From JAXLYX01 sp046351215 (lineage in GTDB: Bacteria; Myxococcota_A; Polyangia; Polyangiales; Houyiibacteriaceae), in the NCBI GenBank assembly GCA_046351215.1, contig JAXLYX010000024.1:1-64000 (forward strand): a stretch of 64,000 bases of DNA, in the 5' to 3' direction. This document shows positions 1-10,853 of the stretch, piece by piece; the stretch's first letter is position 1; each line of letters starts with the position of its first letter. Made by a program: the position numbers and the translations under genes. The notes under the pieces are model-generated. The model ran no database searches. It was not told the origin of the DNA and worked only from the letters and a program-made list of their open reading frames with translations.

Positions 1-47
1 GCCCGGGTCCCCGGGAGGGCCCCTCCGTGCTACACCTCGCACCCTCC

Positions 48-2681
<2,634 letters not shown>

Positions 2682-2692
2682 CGGCCCGGGCG

Positions 2693-2714
2693 GGCCCGCC
2701 GCCTCAGGCGGGCC
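2693..2714. terminator. Hairpin between convergent leuS and RIC gene
   Basis: An 8-bp perfect GC stem (2693-2700 with 2707-2714) has a 6-base loop that contains the stop codon of the minus-strand gene. It lies 11 bases after the leuS stop. There is no clear T run, so a bidirectional terminator role is inference. Confidence 0.5.
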
Positions 2715-3426
2715 TGCCGACGGAGTCCATCGCGAGGATGCGGGGGAAGAGGACCTCGTTCTCGACCGCGATGTGCTGCATCACGTCGTGGACGAGCTCG
2801 TCGAGGCCCTGGTAGAGAGCGCGCCAGCTCGCGCAGGCCTCGGCCGGGGGCACGAAGTTGTTCGTCGCTTCCCGGATCGCGAAGAGGATCTCGCCCGCCG
2901 CGGTGTGCTCGTGCTGCATGCAGGCGATCGGCCCCGCCGAAGCCCCGAGCGGCATCCGGGTCTCCCTGCCGGCGATGCGGGCGAGGGCGTAGGGGAAGAG
3001 CACCTGCTCTTCCTTCATGAGATGCGGCATCAGGTCCGCGTGGAGATCCTCGACCAGGTCGGCGATGCGCAGGACGACCGCGTGGGTGGAGCCGTGGCGG
3101 TTCCGGACCTTGTGCGCGAGGGGCAGCAGGCGCTCGAAGGCCTCGCGGGTGTAGACGTGGTGCGTGTCGAGGACGTGGTAGATGAGGCGGTCGAGCTCCA
3201 TCGCGCCCGGGTCGACCGGCGGCGCCGTCTCCTCGACGGCGGACAGCGCCTCGAGGACGACCGGGACGTCGAGCCCACGGTCGGCGCACGCGGCCGCGAG
3301 CGACTTCTTGCCTCCGCAGCAGTAGTCGAAGCCGAGCTTCTCGAGGACGCGCGCCGCGGAGGGCGAGCGGAGGGCGACATCGCCGAGGCGATCGTCGGCG
3401 TTCACGGACACGGGAGCGGTGCTCAT
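2704..3426 (-). CDS. Iron-sulfur cluster repair di-iron protein (RIC/ScdA/YtfE family)
   Basis: Cytoplasmic di-iron protein expected to restore Fe-S clusters damaged by nitric oxide or oxidants. The 240-residue protein has the N-terminal DUF542/ScdA domain with the CCGG motif (Cys36-Cys37) and a C-terminal hemerythrin-like bundle. Candidate iron ligands are His84, His89/90, His135 with Glu139 (HLMKEE), His172/174 (QHEH) and His218 with Glu222 (HIAVENE). Length and order match RIC proteins. The open frame runs upstream without a plausible start; the ATG at 3426 begins just before the DUF542 domain. It is the last of three minus-strand genes after a kinase and a glycoside hydrolase, but the 74-base gap allows its own promoter. 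Confidence 0.93.
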   Translation of the reverse strand: MSTAPVSVNADDRLGDVALRSPSAARVLEKLGFDYCCGGKKSLAAACADRGLDVPVVLEALSAVEETAPPVDPGAMELDRLIYHVLDTHHVYTREAFERLLPLAHKVRNRHGSTHAVVLRIADLVEDLHADLMPHLMKEEQVLFPYALARIAGRETRMPLGASAGPIACMQHEHTAAGEILFAIREATNNFVPPAEACASWRALYQGLDELVHDVMQHIAVENEVLFPRILAMDSVGRPA

Positions 3427-3500
3427 CGAAACCTCCGGGGCTCGACGAGAACGTGAAGCCGGCCGGGCGGTCCGCCCATGATCTGCGTCAGTCGTCGTGC

Positions 3501-4700
3501 TCAGGGGACGTAGGACGCGGACCGCGGCACCGTTCGTCCCGCCGGTCCGTCGCCCGGGTCGTGGAGCCACGGGAAGTCCGGTCGATCCACCCCCCACGGC
3601 TTCGCGAACGTCCACTCGAGGAGCCCCTCGGCCTCCTTCGCGTGGGGGCTGAAGCCCCAGAGCGCCTCCTGCGAGACGTCGTCGAGGTTCGCGTAGTACC
3701 GCCAGACGAAGAAGCCGGCGAACCACTCCTCGGGGAGGAAGGTCTCGAAGGTCGCGGCGAGCGCGCGCGCCTGCTCGTGGTCGTCGACGACGACGCCCTC
3801 CATGTCGTCGGGCCAGAGCCAGGGCTGCACGGCCGCGTTCTTCCGCGTCGTGTACCCGACCTCGACGAAGATCACGGGCATGTCGAGGCGCTCCGAGAGC
3901 TCGCGAACGCTCTCCATGTTGCGCCGCGAACGGTCCACGTACTCCGCGTACGTCGCGTCGTCGTGATCCGCGAGCGGGTAGAAGGCGTTGATCCCCACGA
4001 GGTCGAGCTGATCCCAGAAGAGGACGTTCTCGGCCTCGTCCCAGTTCGAGCTGTAGGTGAGCAGGCCCGGGAAGACGCCGCGCACGTCGTTTATCAGCCT
4101 CGTCCAGTAGCCGCCGAACCTCCCCGACCAGCTCTTGCATTCGACGCCGAGGGAGAATGCATCGGCGCCGACCTCCGCGGCGTCGCGCGCCCAGGCGAGG
4201 ACGAAGCTCCGGTAGGACGCCTGGTACTTCGCCCAGCCGTTCGGACCCGCCGGCTCGATCTCGCCTCGCCAACCCGTCGTCTCGACCCAGAGATGCGGGA
4301 TGATCAGCACGCGCATGCCGCGCGCGTGCGCCTGCTCGATCATCCGCTTCACGGCCGCGCGGTTCTCGGGGTAGGGCGCCTCGAAGTCCATCAGGATCGA
4401 GGTGCTGTCGAGCGCCCAGATGCGGCCGAAGGGCGTCAGGCTGATCCAGGTGACCCCCATGCCCGCGAGGTGGTCGAGGAGCTCCTCGGTGTACCGCGTG
4501 CCGTAGCCGCGACCCGGTTGCTGCGACGACTCGATCGGGCCGATGGTCACGCCTCGGATGCCTCCGGGGAAGGCGTCGCGGAACGCCTCGCGACCGGGCG
4601 GCAGGCGGTGCCACGCCTCGGCCCGGCGTTCGCCCGCGGGGAGGCTGAGGAGGGCGAGGAGGAGCGCCCAGACGGTCGATGGAAGGGGACGGCGGCCCAT
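3501..4700 (-). CDS. Secreted glycoside hydrolase, GH113-like TIM barrel
   Basis: A 399-residue protein with an N-terminal signal peptide (hydrophobic stretch about residues 8-24) followed by a TIM-barrel glycosidase resembling GH113 and related endo-mannanase-type families. Candidate catalytic residues are Glu187 in SLGVECKS (acid/base) and Glu280 in FVEVGYTT (nucleophile), at the spacing expected for a clan GH-A (beta/alpha)8 enzyme; the WRYYANL segment near the end also fits. The substrate cannot be read from sequence. It lies 49 bases after the kinase gene 4750-5634 and may share its transcript. Family-level confidence is good; activity is not established. Confidence 0.82.
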   Translation of the reverse strand: MGRRPLPSTVWALLLALLSLPAGERRAEAWHRLPPGREAFRDAFPGGIRGVTIGPIESSQQPGRGYGTRYTEELLDHLAGMGVTWISLTPFGRIWALDSTSILMDFEAPYPENRAAVKRMIEQAHARGMRVLIIPHLWVETTGWRGEIEPAGPNGWAKYQASYRSFVLAWARDAAEVGADAFSLGVECKSWSGRFGGYWTRLINDVRGVFPGLLTYSSNWDEAENVLFWDQLDLVGINAFYPLADHDDATYAEYVDRSRRNMESVRELSERLDMPVIFVEVGYTTRKNAAVQPWLWPDDMEGVVVDDHEQARALAATFETFLPEEWFAGFFVWRYYANLDDVSQEALWGFSPHAKEAEGLLEWTFAKPWGVDRPDFPWLHDPGDGPAGRTVPRSASYVP

Positions 4701-4749
4701 CGGGGCGCGACCATAGCGCGACCCGACGGGAAGTCACCCGGCCCGCCCC

Positions 4750-5634
4750 TCACGTCCGCCGGAGCCGTGCGAGCACGCTCTCGAGCGCCCGGTACAGGGC
4801 GCGGGCGGACTGGAACCGCTCCTCCGGCCTCACGGCCAGGGCCATGGCCGCCCAATCGTCGATCTCCGGGGGGAGGTCGGGACGGAAGGCGTGGAGGCTC
4901 GGGCGGGGGCCGAGCGTGACCTTCCGCATGATCGCCATCGGGCCTTCTCCGGTGAACGGCGGCTCTCCGGCGAGGAAGCGGAAGATGGTGGCACCGAGCG
5001 CGTACACGTCGACGAGCGGCGTGACCGGGTGATCGAACCACGACTCCGGGGCGATGTACGAAGGCGAGCCGGCGATCGTGCCCTGCTGTGTGAGGCGCGG
5101 CATCCGCGAGAGCTTCGCGAAGCCGAAGTCGAGGAGCCTCACGCGCACGAGGCCCTCCTTCCGCTCGAGGAAGACGTTCGCCGGCTTCAGATCGCGATGC
5201 ACGATGTCGAGCGCGTGCGCTCGCTCGAGCGTGTCGACGATCGGCGCGAAGACGAAGGGCACCTCCGCGGCGGAGGGCTCGCGACCCTCGAATTCGAGCC
5301 GCTCGAGCGCGCTCTCGAGATCCTGTCCCTCGAGCATCTCGATGACGAGCCCGAGGCGTCCGTCCGAGGTGAACCCCTGGTCGAGCACGCGTACGGCGGC
5401 CGTGTCCGAGAGCGCCACGAGCGCACGCGCTTCCCGGACGAGGCGCTCGCGTGCGATCGGGTCGTCGTTGATCCGCTCGTGGAGGATCTTCACGGCGACC
5501 ACGTCCCCGTCGCGCTCGTCGACCGCTCGGTACACGGCTCCCTGGCCTCCGCTGCCGACCAGGGCGACGAGGCGGTACCGCTGCTTCAGCCGCTCTCCGA
5601 GCGAGCGTTCCAGAACGACGCGACCGGGGATCAC
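4750..5634 (-). CDS. Soluble Hanks-type Ser/Thr protein kinase
   Basis: A compact 294-residue eukaryotic-like kinase with almost nothing outside the catalytic domain. It has the glycine loop GSGGQG (residues 28-32), the VAVK lysine (Lys49), HRDLKPAN with catalytic Asp148, DFG at 169-171 and an APE segment. There is no transmembrane helix or sensory domain, so it should act in the cytoplasm, perhaps recruited by a partner. The start is a GTG at 5634; no ATG fits ahead of the glycine loop and no strong Shine-Dalgarno is visible. It is divergent from the glutaredoxin gene at 5749 and precedes the GH113-like gene. Confidence 0.92.
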   Translation of the reverse strand: MIPGRVVLERSLGERLKQRYRLVALVGSGGQGAVYRAVDERDGDVVAVKILHERINDDPIARERLVREARALVALSDTAAVRVLDQGFTSDGRLGLVIEMLEGQDLESALERLEFEGREPSAAEVPFVFAPIVDTLERAHALDIVHRDLKPANVFLERKEGLVRVRLLDFGFAKLSRMPRLTQQGTIAGSPSYIAPESWFDHPVTPLVDVYALGATIFRFLAGEPPFTGEGPMAIMRKVTLGPRPSLHAFRPDLPPEIDDWAAMALAVRPEERFQSARALYRALESVLARLRRT

Positions 5635-5690
5635 GCGAGGAGTCTACCCGAATCCGTCGGCGCCCCGAGCGGCTCCCACCCACGCTCCGG

Positions 5691-5720
5691 TTGGCCGAAG
5701 CGCGAAGGAACGCGTAACGT
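5691..5720 (+). promoter_or_regulatory. Predicted sigma70 promoter of the glutaredoxin gene
   Basis: TTGGCC (5691-5696), an 18-base spacer, then TAACGT (5715-5720), 28 bases before the start codon. Seen by eye; untested. Confidence 0.45.
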
Positions 5721-5748
5721 TCCCTGCCTCACGGGAGACCAAGGAATC

Positions 5749-6024
5749 ATGGCCCGCGTGACGATCTACACCACGCCCACCTGCCCCTACTGCATCGCCG
5801 CCCTCGGGCTCCTGCGGAAGAAGGGCGTCCACTTCGAGAACGTGAACGTCGCCGGCGACCCGAAGACACGGCAGTGGCTCGTCGGGGCCTCGGGCGGACG
5901 CACGACCGTGCCGCAGATCTTCGTCGACGGTCGGCCTTATGGCGGCTACGACGACATCGCGGCGCTCGACCGCCAGGGCAAGCTCGACGCGATCCTCGCG
6001 GGCGAGGCCGTCGAGACGGCCTGA
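5749..6024 (+). CDS. grxC: Glutaredoxin (Grx3 type)
   Basis: A 91-residue dithiol glutaredoxin. The active site CPYC is at residues 12-15, TVPQIFVDG carries the cis-proline of the glutathione site, and GGYDD follows as in GrxC. It reduces disulfides and mixed disulfides in the cytoplasm using glutathione. The open frame extends far upstream as a shadow of the kinase gene; the ATG at 5749 is preceded by AAGGA at 5741-5745 and gives the exact family length. The TVP38-type gene follows after 31 bases, so the two may be cotranscribed. Confidence 0.95.
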   Translation: MARVTIYTTPTCPYCIAALGLLRKKGVHFENVNVAGDPKTRQWLVGASGGRTTVPQIFVDGRPYGGYDDIAALDRQGKLDAILAGEAVETA

Positions 6025-6055
6025 GGCTCGCGAGGGCAGGGGGATCCACGCACGC

Positions 6056-6634
6056 ATGTCGGACACCGCGAACTCGACTCGCGCCCATCCCCTCAAGATC
6101 GTCCTCGGTCTCCTCGCGGCCGTGGGCGTGGTCGCGTTCTTCGCGTCCGGCGCCTACGAGCACCTCGATGCGCGCAGGGTCCACGGTCACATCCTCGGCC
6201 TCGGCCCGTTCGGGCCGATCGTCTACCTCCTCGCCTTCGCCATCCTCCAGCCGCTCGGTCCCTCGGGACACATCTTCACGATCGCGGCGAGCATGGTCTG
6301 GGAGCCGCCCGTCGCCTTCCTGCTCGGCCTCGTCGGCGCCGTGCTCTCGCAGGTCTCGAGCTTCCTCTTCTACCGCTACGTGGCCGCCGACTTCGCACGA
6401 CGTCATCTGCCCGATCGACTGCTCGCGTACGAGCAGAAGCTCGTCGAGCGTCCGTTCCGGACCGTGCTGCTCCTCCGCATCTTCCTCTTCACCTGGCCGC
6501 TCGTCTCGATGCTCCTCGGTGTCTCGCGGCTGCGCTTCCTACCGATGGTGGGCGCGACCGCGCTCGGCCTCGCACCGGGCGTGGCGCTCGACGTCTGGCT
6601 CGGCGGCGCCGTGATGAACTGGCTCGCTTCCTAG
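6056..6634 (+). CDS. TVP38/TMEM64 (VTT/DedA-related) membrane protein
   Basis: A 192-residue inner-membrane protein with about five hydrophobic segments (near residues 14-34, 50-66, 72-108, 136-152 and 160-190). The LQPLGPSGHIFTIAASMVW region and the basic amphipathic stretch before RTVLLLRIFLF match the VTT domain of TVP38/DedA-type proteins. Some members act as phospholipid scramblases or undecaprenyl-phosphate flippases; the substrate here is unknown. The ATG at 6056 gives a short cytoplasmic N-terminus. It follows the glutaredoxin gene and ends just before a strong hairpin shared with the convergent nitronate monooxygenase gene. Confidence 0.8.
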   Translation: MSDTANSTRAHPLKIVLGLLAAVGVVAFFASGAYEHLDARRVHGHILGLGPFGPIVYLLAFAILQPLGPSGHIFTIAASMVWEPPVAFLLGLVGAVLSQVSSFLFYRYVAADFARRHLPDRLLAYEQKLVERPFRTVLLLRIFLFTWPLVSMLLGVSRLRFLPMVGATALGLAPGVALDVWLGGAVMNWLAS

Positions 6635-6661
6635 CCGCCGCTCGAGCGACGGAACGCACGA

Positions 6662-6693
6662 AGGCCCCGATTCCACCGAGGGAACCGGGGCCT
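6662..6693. terminator. Strong bidirectional terminator hairpin
   Basis: Outer stem AGGCCCCG (6662-6669) with CGGGGCCT (6686-6693), one A/C mismatch, then an inner stem TTCC/GGAA around a 6-base loop. It sits between two tail-to-tail genes (stops at 6634 and 6714). The T-tract is poor, as is common at this GC content. Confidence 0.7.
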
Positions 6694-6713
6694 CCGCGCA
6701 TCCGTCGTGGAGC

Positions 6714-7850
6714 TCACTCGCCGAGGGCGGAGTGGAGCTCGCTCGCACGCTTCTCGAGCGTCTCCGCGCACTCCTCGACCATCGAGAGCACGACCTCGCG
6801 CGCCGGCCTCCGCTTGTTCATCATGCCGACGACCTGACCGACGGCGATGCCGCAGAGGTCGCCCGCCGTCGGATGGGTCGTCTTCGAGTGCCGGTAGATG
6901 CGGTTGTTCGCGTCCGCGACCGCCATGAACTGGAGCGGCATCGGGAGCGGCTTCGGAGCCCCCGGCGACTCCCACGCCTTGGTGTAGGTCGTGAGGAGCT
7001 GGCGCGCGGGCTTGCCCGTGAGGCAGCGCGAGCGGATGGTGTCGCGGGACGTCGCCGCGAGCAGCTTGTTCACGAGCGCGTCGGGCTCCTCGGACTCGTT
7101 GACCGTGAGCCAGATCGAGCCGGTCCACACGCCCTGCGCGCCGAGGCAGAGGGCCGCCGCCATCTGACGACCGCTGCCGACGCCGCCGGCCGTGAGCACG
7201 GGCGTCGGGGCGACGGCGTCGACGACCTGCGGCGTGAGCACCATCGAGGTGATCTCGCCGGTGTGGCCGCCTGCCTCGGTGCCCGAGGCGATGATGATGT
7301 CCACGCCGGCCTTCTTCTGCTCGAGCGCGTGCTCCGGGCTTCCGACGAGCGCGCCGACGAGCACGCCCTTCGCATGGCAGCGGGCGATGACGTCCTCGGG
7401 CGGGGGACCGAGCGCGTTCACGACGAGGCGGACGGGATGCTCGAGCGCCACGTCGATGTGCGCGCGTCCGCTCGACGCGGACCAGCCGAGCAGCGAGTCG
7501 AAGCCCTCGGCGCCCTCGGGCAGCTCGGGCACCTGGTGCGCCGCGAGCAGGTCGTTCAGGAACTTCGGGATCTCGGGGCCGACCATCTTCGAGAGATCGA
7601 CCTTCGACATGTCGCCCTGGTTGCGGCCGACGTAATTCGCCGGGATGACGATGTCGACGCCGTAGGGCTTCCCGCCGACGTGCTTGTCGATCCAGGCGAG
7701 CTCGCGCTCGAGCTGCTCGGGAGAGAACGTCAGCGCCCCGAGGACGCCGAATCCTCCGGCGTTGGTCACGGCTGCGACGACGTCGCGGCAGTGGCTGAAT
7801 GCGAAGATCGGGAACTCGATGCCGAGCTTCTCGCAGATGGGTGTACGCAC
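6714..7850 (-). CDS. Nitronate monooxygenase-family flavoprotein
   Basis: A 378-residue FMN-binding TIM barrel of the nitronate monooxygenase (2-nitropropane dioxygenase) family. Evidence: AGGFGVLGAL near the N-terminus, ASGTEAGGHTGE, and the phosphate-binding TAGGVGSGRQ followed by LGAQGVWTGS. It probably oxidises nitronates such as propionate-3-nitronate, though FabK-like enoyl reductases share the fold. I place the start at a GTG at 7850 because GGAGG lies 6 bases upstream and RTPICEKLG is the usual beginning; the frame extends to a GTG at 7919. It is downstream of the SDR/lipoprotein pair on the same strand, with 144 bases between. Confidence 0.88.
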   Translation of the reverse strand: MRTPICEKLGIEFPIFAFSHCRDVVAAVTNAGGFGVLGALTFSPEQLERELAWIDKHVGGKPYGVDIVIPANYVGRNQGDMSKVDLSKMVGPEIPKFLNDLLAAHQVPELPEGAEGFDSLLGWSASSGRAHIDVALEHPVRLVVNALGPPPEDVIARCHAKGVLVGALVGSPEHALEQKKAGVDIIIASGTEAGGHTGEITSMVLTPQVVDAVAPTPVLTAGGVGSGRQMAAALCLGAQGVWTGSIWLTVNESEEPDALVNKLLAATSRDTIRSRCLTGKPARQLLTTYTKAWESPGAPKPLPMPLQFMAVADANNRIYRHSKTTHPTAGDLCGIAVGQVVGMMNKRRPAREVVLSMVEECAETLEKRASELHSALGE

Positions 7851-7994
7851 GAATGGCCTCCGTCCACCCTCGCCCCCGAGGGGCGTGGTGTAGACGGCAT
7901 GCTTACTATTCCGATACACGGTGTCAAGTAGCGCCGCGCGTGCTCCGGGGCTCGCGCGTCGGCTCCCGACGCGCCTGTGGGCCCGGGGGCCGTC

Positions 7995-8339
7995 TCAGGG
8001 CCCGGCGTCGGAGGGCAGGGGACGGATCGCCAGATCGATGCGGCGCTCGCTCGAGTCGAAGTAGACGGTCGCCTGCGCCGACTCGTAGCCGCTCTTCTCG
8101 GCCTTCACCTGGCCGAGGAGCGTGTCGCTCTGCACGCGCAGGTCGTAGCTCCCGTCGCCCGAGGTCGTCGTGCTCTTCGACCGCAGCGTGTCCGACGTGA
8201 ACGTCACGCGTGCGCCCGAGAGGGCATGCCCCGTCAGGGGATCGCGCACGTAGCCCGAGACCCGGTAGTCCGAGAGCCCGGCGGATTCCTGGCAACCGAC
8301 GGAAGCGAAGAGCGCGCACGCGAGGAGGAACCGACGCAT
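7995..8339 (-). CDS. Small lipoprotein with carboxypeptidase-regulatory-like domain
   Basis: A 114-residue protein with a lipoprotein signal peptide (lipobox ASVGC, Cys at residue 16). The mature part is a single beta-sandwich of the carboxypeptidase-regulatory/CarboxypepD type: VSGYVRDPLTGHALSGARV, then TTTSGDGSYDL and a final strand. Such domains are usually structural or binding modules in the periplasm or on the surface. It lies 30 bases downstream of the SDR gene and probably shares its transcript. Function unknown. Confidence 0.75.
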   Translation of the reverse strand: MRRFLLACALFASVGCQESAGLSDYRVSGYVRDPLTGHALSGARVTFTSDTLRSKSTTTSGDGSYDLRVQSDTLLGQVKAEKSGYESAQATVYFDSSERRIDLAIRPLPSDAGP

Positions 8340-8369
8340 GCGCGCAGTCTACCCGGATTCGGGCCGAGA

Positions 8370-9203
8370 TCAGCTCCCGCTCTTGGGCTGGAGGGCCAGC
8401 GCCTTCCCGAGGAGCTTGTCGTACGTCTCGGGCATCAGGCGCTGCATCCGATCGATGAGGTAGGCGTCGGGGCCGATGAGGAGGCGCGGCTTCTCCTTCA
8501 GGATCGCGCCCACGATCTGGCGCGCGGCCTCGTCGGGCGTCGTGCGGGCCATCTTCTCGAAGTCCTTCGCGAGCGTCTTCGTGTCGGTCGCGCCGGACGC
8601 CGAGTGGTAGTGACGGCCGTTGCGCACGATGCCGGTCTTGATGCCTCCGGGGTGCACCGACGTGACCCGGACCTTGGTCTGTGCGAGCTCCTGCCGGAGC
8701 GACTCCGTGAAGCCGCGCACCGCGAACTTCGCGGCGTTGTAGGCGGACTGCGTCGGCACGCCGATGATGCCGAAGACGCTCGAGATGTTCACGACGTGGC
8801 CGTCGGGCTGCGAGAGCAGCTGCGGGAGGAACGCCTTCGTCCCGTAGACCACGCCCCAGAAGTTGATGTTCATGAGCCACTCGAAGTCCTCGAGCGTCAT
8901 GAGCTCGACGGTCTCGGAGAGCGACACGCCCGCGTTGTTCACGATCACGTTCGCCGGGCCCAGCGCGGACTTCACGGTCTCGGCCCAGGCGAAGACGCCT
9001 TCGCGGCTCGCCACGTCGAGCTTCTGCGCGTGCACCTTCGCGCCCTTCGCCCGGACCATCGCCTCGGTCTCGGCGAGGCCCGCCTCGTTCACGTCGGAGA
9101 TCGCCACCTTCGCGCCGTGCTCGGCGCAGAGGACGGCGAGCGACCTCCCGATGCCCGAGCCCGCTCCCGTGATCGCGACGACCTTATCCTTCAGCGTCTT
9201 CAT
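8370..9203 (-). CDS. Short-chain dehydrogenase/reductase (SDR)
   Basis: A 277-residue classical SDR. TGAGSGIG at residues 12-19 binds NAD(P); NNAG is at 89-92; the catalytic set is Ser141/142, Tyr155 and Lys159 (YNAAK). Asp37 at the end of the second strand suggests NAD preference. The substrate is unknown; the extended C-terminus ending near KLLGKAL resembles myxobacterial and mycobacterial SDRs annotated as lipid-related. The ATG at 9203 has GAGGAG 6 bases upstream. A predicted promoter with an ATTGA/TCAAT inverted repeat lies at 9261-9290. Confidence 0.92.
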   Translation of the reverse strand: MKTLKDKVVAITGAGSGIGRSLAVLCAEHGAKVAISDVNEAGLAETEAMVRAKGAKVHAQKLDVASREGVFAWAETVKSALGPANVIVNNAGVSLSETVELMTLEDFEWLMNINFWGVVYGTKAFLPQLLSQPDGHVVNISSVFGIIGVPTQSAYNAAKFAVRGFTESLRQELAQTKVRVTSVHPGGIKTGIVRNGRHYHSASGATDTKTLAKDFEKMARTTPDEAARQIVGAILKEKPRLLIGPDAYLIDRMQRLMPETYDKLLGKALALQPKSGS

Positions 9204-9260
9204 GCGTGCTCCTCGATGCATGGGCCGACGGACCGCGGTGCGGGGCGTGGGCTCGGACGG

Positions 9261-9290
9261 ACTGTGGAGGCGTATTGAGGGTGAGTCAAT
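9261..9290 (-). promoter_or_regulatory. Predicted SDR promoter with inverted-repeat operator
   Basis: On the minus strand TTGACT (9289-9284) and a 17-base spacer lead to CACAGT (9266-9261). The inverted repeat ATTGA-N7-TCAAT (9274-9290) covers the -35 box, so a repressor could act there. The regulator is not identifiable. Confidence 0.4.
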
Positions 9291-9318
9291 AGCGTTCCGC
9301 GGCGTCCGGAAAGGCGAA

Positions 9319-9347
9319 GAGCCACCCTTCGCCCGGAAGGGTGGCTC
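9319..9347 (-). terminator. Terminator hairpin after the MYXO-CTERM gene
   Basis: A perfect 12-bp stem (9319-9330 with 9336-9347) around the loop GCCCG, 33 bases past the stop of the minus-strand gene. On that strand it is followed by a short pyrimidine-rich stretch. Confidence 0.75.
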
Positions 9348-9379
9348 GCGAGTGCGCGCGAGGCGCGTGCGCCGTGGTC

Positions 9380-10693
9380 TCAGTCGTCGCGACGGCGGCG
9401 GCGCCAGGCGAAGAGGGCGAACGCGAGCGGGAGGGCGGCCACGGGCCACGGGGGCAGGGTGTCGCCCGCGGCTCGGCAGCCGCCGCCGTTCGCAGTGCTA
9501 AAATAGCAACGGCTCGTGCACTCAGCGCTACCGTTCCCCGCGCCCAGGTCGCATTCCTCGCCTGCCTCGCGCACACCGTTGCCGCAAACGGCCTCCGCAG
9601 GCACACACGTAGAGAAGTCCACGCTGGACGTCTGGCCCTCGGCGCACGGCATGCAAGACGTGGCTCCCGCCGCCGAGACGTAGCCGACTCCGCACGGGGT
9701 GCACGCAGCCGATCCCGGGCTCCCCGCGTACGTGCCCGCGGCGCACGGCGTGCAGCCGTTGCCACCCGCCCCCGAGTACGAGCCGGCCGCGCACGCCGTG
9801 CACGAGACCGCGCCCGCAGTGGAGTAGGTGCCGGCGCTGCAGGGCATGCACCACACCGATCCCGCGCTCATCGCGAACGTGCCCGCGGGGCACGAGGAGC
9901 ACATGCCCGACGTGCCGGCCGAGCCGGCGGCGCAATCGCAGTGGGTCTGGCCCGCGCCGGACGTCTCGCCGTTCGCGCACGGCGTACAGGAGGACTGTCC
10001 GGCCTGCGACTGGAACGTCCCGGCCGCGCACATCGTGCACGCCGCGGAATCGTCCGCGTCCGAATACGTGCCGGCGGTGCAGTCGACGCAGGTGGCGTCG
10101 TGATCCGCGCCGCAGGCGACGTCGATGCGCTGGCCCGCGGTGCACGTGGTGCACGCGACGCAGCTGCCGTTCGTCACGTCGAGGTAGTACCCGTCGGCGC
10201 AGACATCGCAGCTGCTCGCCGCCGAGCACTGCGCGCAGTTCGCCGCCGTGCAGGCATCGCATACGCCGTTGTTGTCGTACGTCCCCGCCGGGCACGTCGC
10301 CGCGCACTGGCGGTCATGCCCGAAGTCGCACGTCTGGACCTCGACCTCGCCCGGCTGGCATACCGTGCACGCCATGCACGCCGGGCTCCCGCCGATGGGG
10401 TCGGGGAAGAACCAGTAGCCCACGTCGCATTGGTTGCACGTCGAACCATCCGTGCAGTCCGTACAGTTCGCCGGGCAGGACGAGCAGACCGTGTCGGTGT
10501 TCACGTCGCACGCCACGGCCTCGAACGTTCCGGGGCTGCAGGTGCTGCAGGGCTGGCAGAGGCCCGTGGAGGCGAGGTCGCAGTACTCGCCCACCGGGCA
10601 GGTGGTGCAGGTGGGTGGTCTCGCTTCGGCCACGGAGGCCGCTCCCAGCAAGACGACGAAGACGCTCGAGACGACGACCGCGAGATGGCGCAT
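9380..10693 (-). CDS. Cys-rich repeat surface protein with MYXO-CTERM-like sorting signal
   Basis: A 437-residue secreted protein: signal peptide (residues 1-24, ending AEA), then a long array of Cys-rich repeats of TNFR/GCC2-GCC3 type, recognisable as repeated C-x-x-C plus AGTYS or GTF motifs. A DUF4215-type repeat (CGNGVREAGEECD) follows near residue 370. The end has the tripartite layout of MYXO-CTERM signals: GGGCRAAG at about 403, a hydrophobic span PVAALPLAFALFAW and RRRRR. In myxobacteria such tails are processed by a myxosortase and the new N-terminal-side Cys is thought to anchor the protein at the surface. The ligand or role is unknown. The ATG at 10693 begins the signal peptide. 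Confidence 0.88.
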   Translation of the reverse strand: MRHLAVVVSSVFVVLLGAASVAEARPPTCTTCPVGEYCDLASTGLCQPCSTCSPGTFEAVACDVNTDTVCSSCPANCTDCTDGSTCNQCDVGYWFFPDPIGGSPACMACTVCQPGEVEVQTCDFGHDRQCAATCPAGTYDNNGVCDACTAANCAQCSAASSCDVCADGYYLDVTNGSCVACTTCTAGQRIDVACGADHDATCVDCTAGTYSDADDSAACTMCAAGTFQSQAGQSSCTPCANGETSGAGQTHCDCAAGSAGTSGMCSSCPAGTFAMSAGSVWCMPCSAGTYSTAGAVSCTACAAGSYSGAGGNGCTPCAAGTYAGSPGSAACTPCGVGYVSAAGATSCMPCAEGQTSSVDFSTCVPAEAVCGNGVREAGEECDLGAGNGSAECTSRCYFSTANGGGCRAAGDTLPPWPVAALPLAFALFAWRRRRRDD

Positions 10694-10853
10694 CGACGGA
10701 ACCTGCCCGTCGGCTCCCCTTCCCACAAGTGTGGTTCTTGGGCTCCATGCGTCGCACACGCATCGCGCGTGCCGCGCCACGAGTCCGCCGAGCGGCGCCG
10801 AGGCGGATGGAATCGCGCTCGACGTCGGCCCGTCCCGTGGCATCGTCGGCCCC

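Noticed and set aside
7905..7927. TTGACA upstream of nitronate monooxygenase as a firm promoter
   Set aside because: The -35 is perfect on the minus strand, but no good -10 lies at 16-18 bases (TAGTAA is at 13), so I did not call it.
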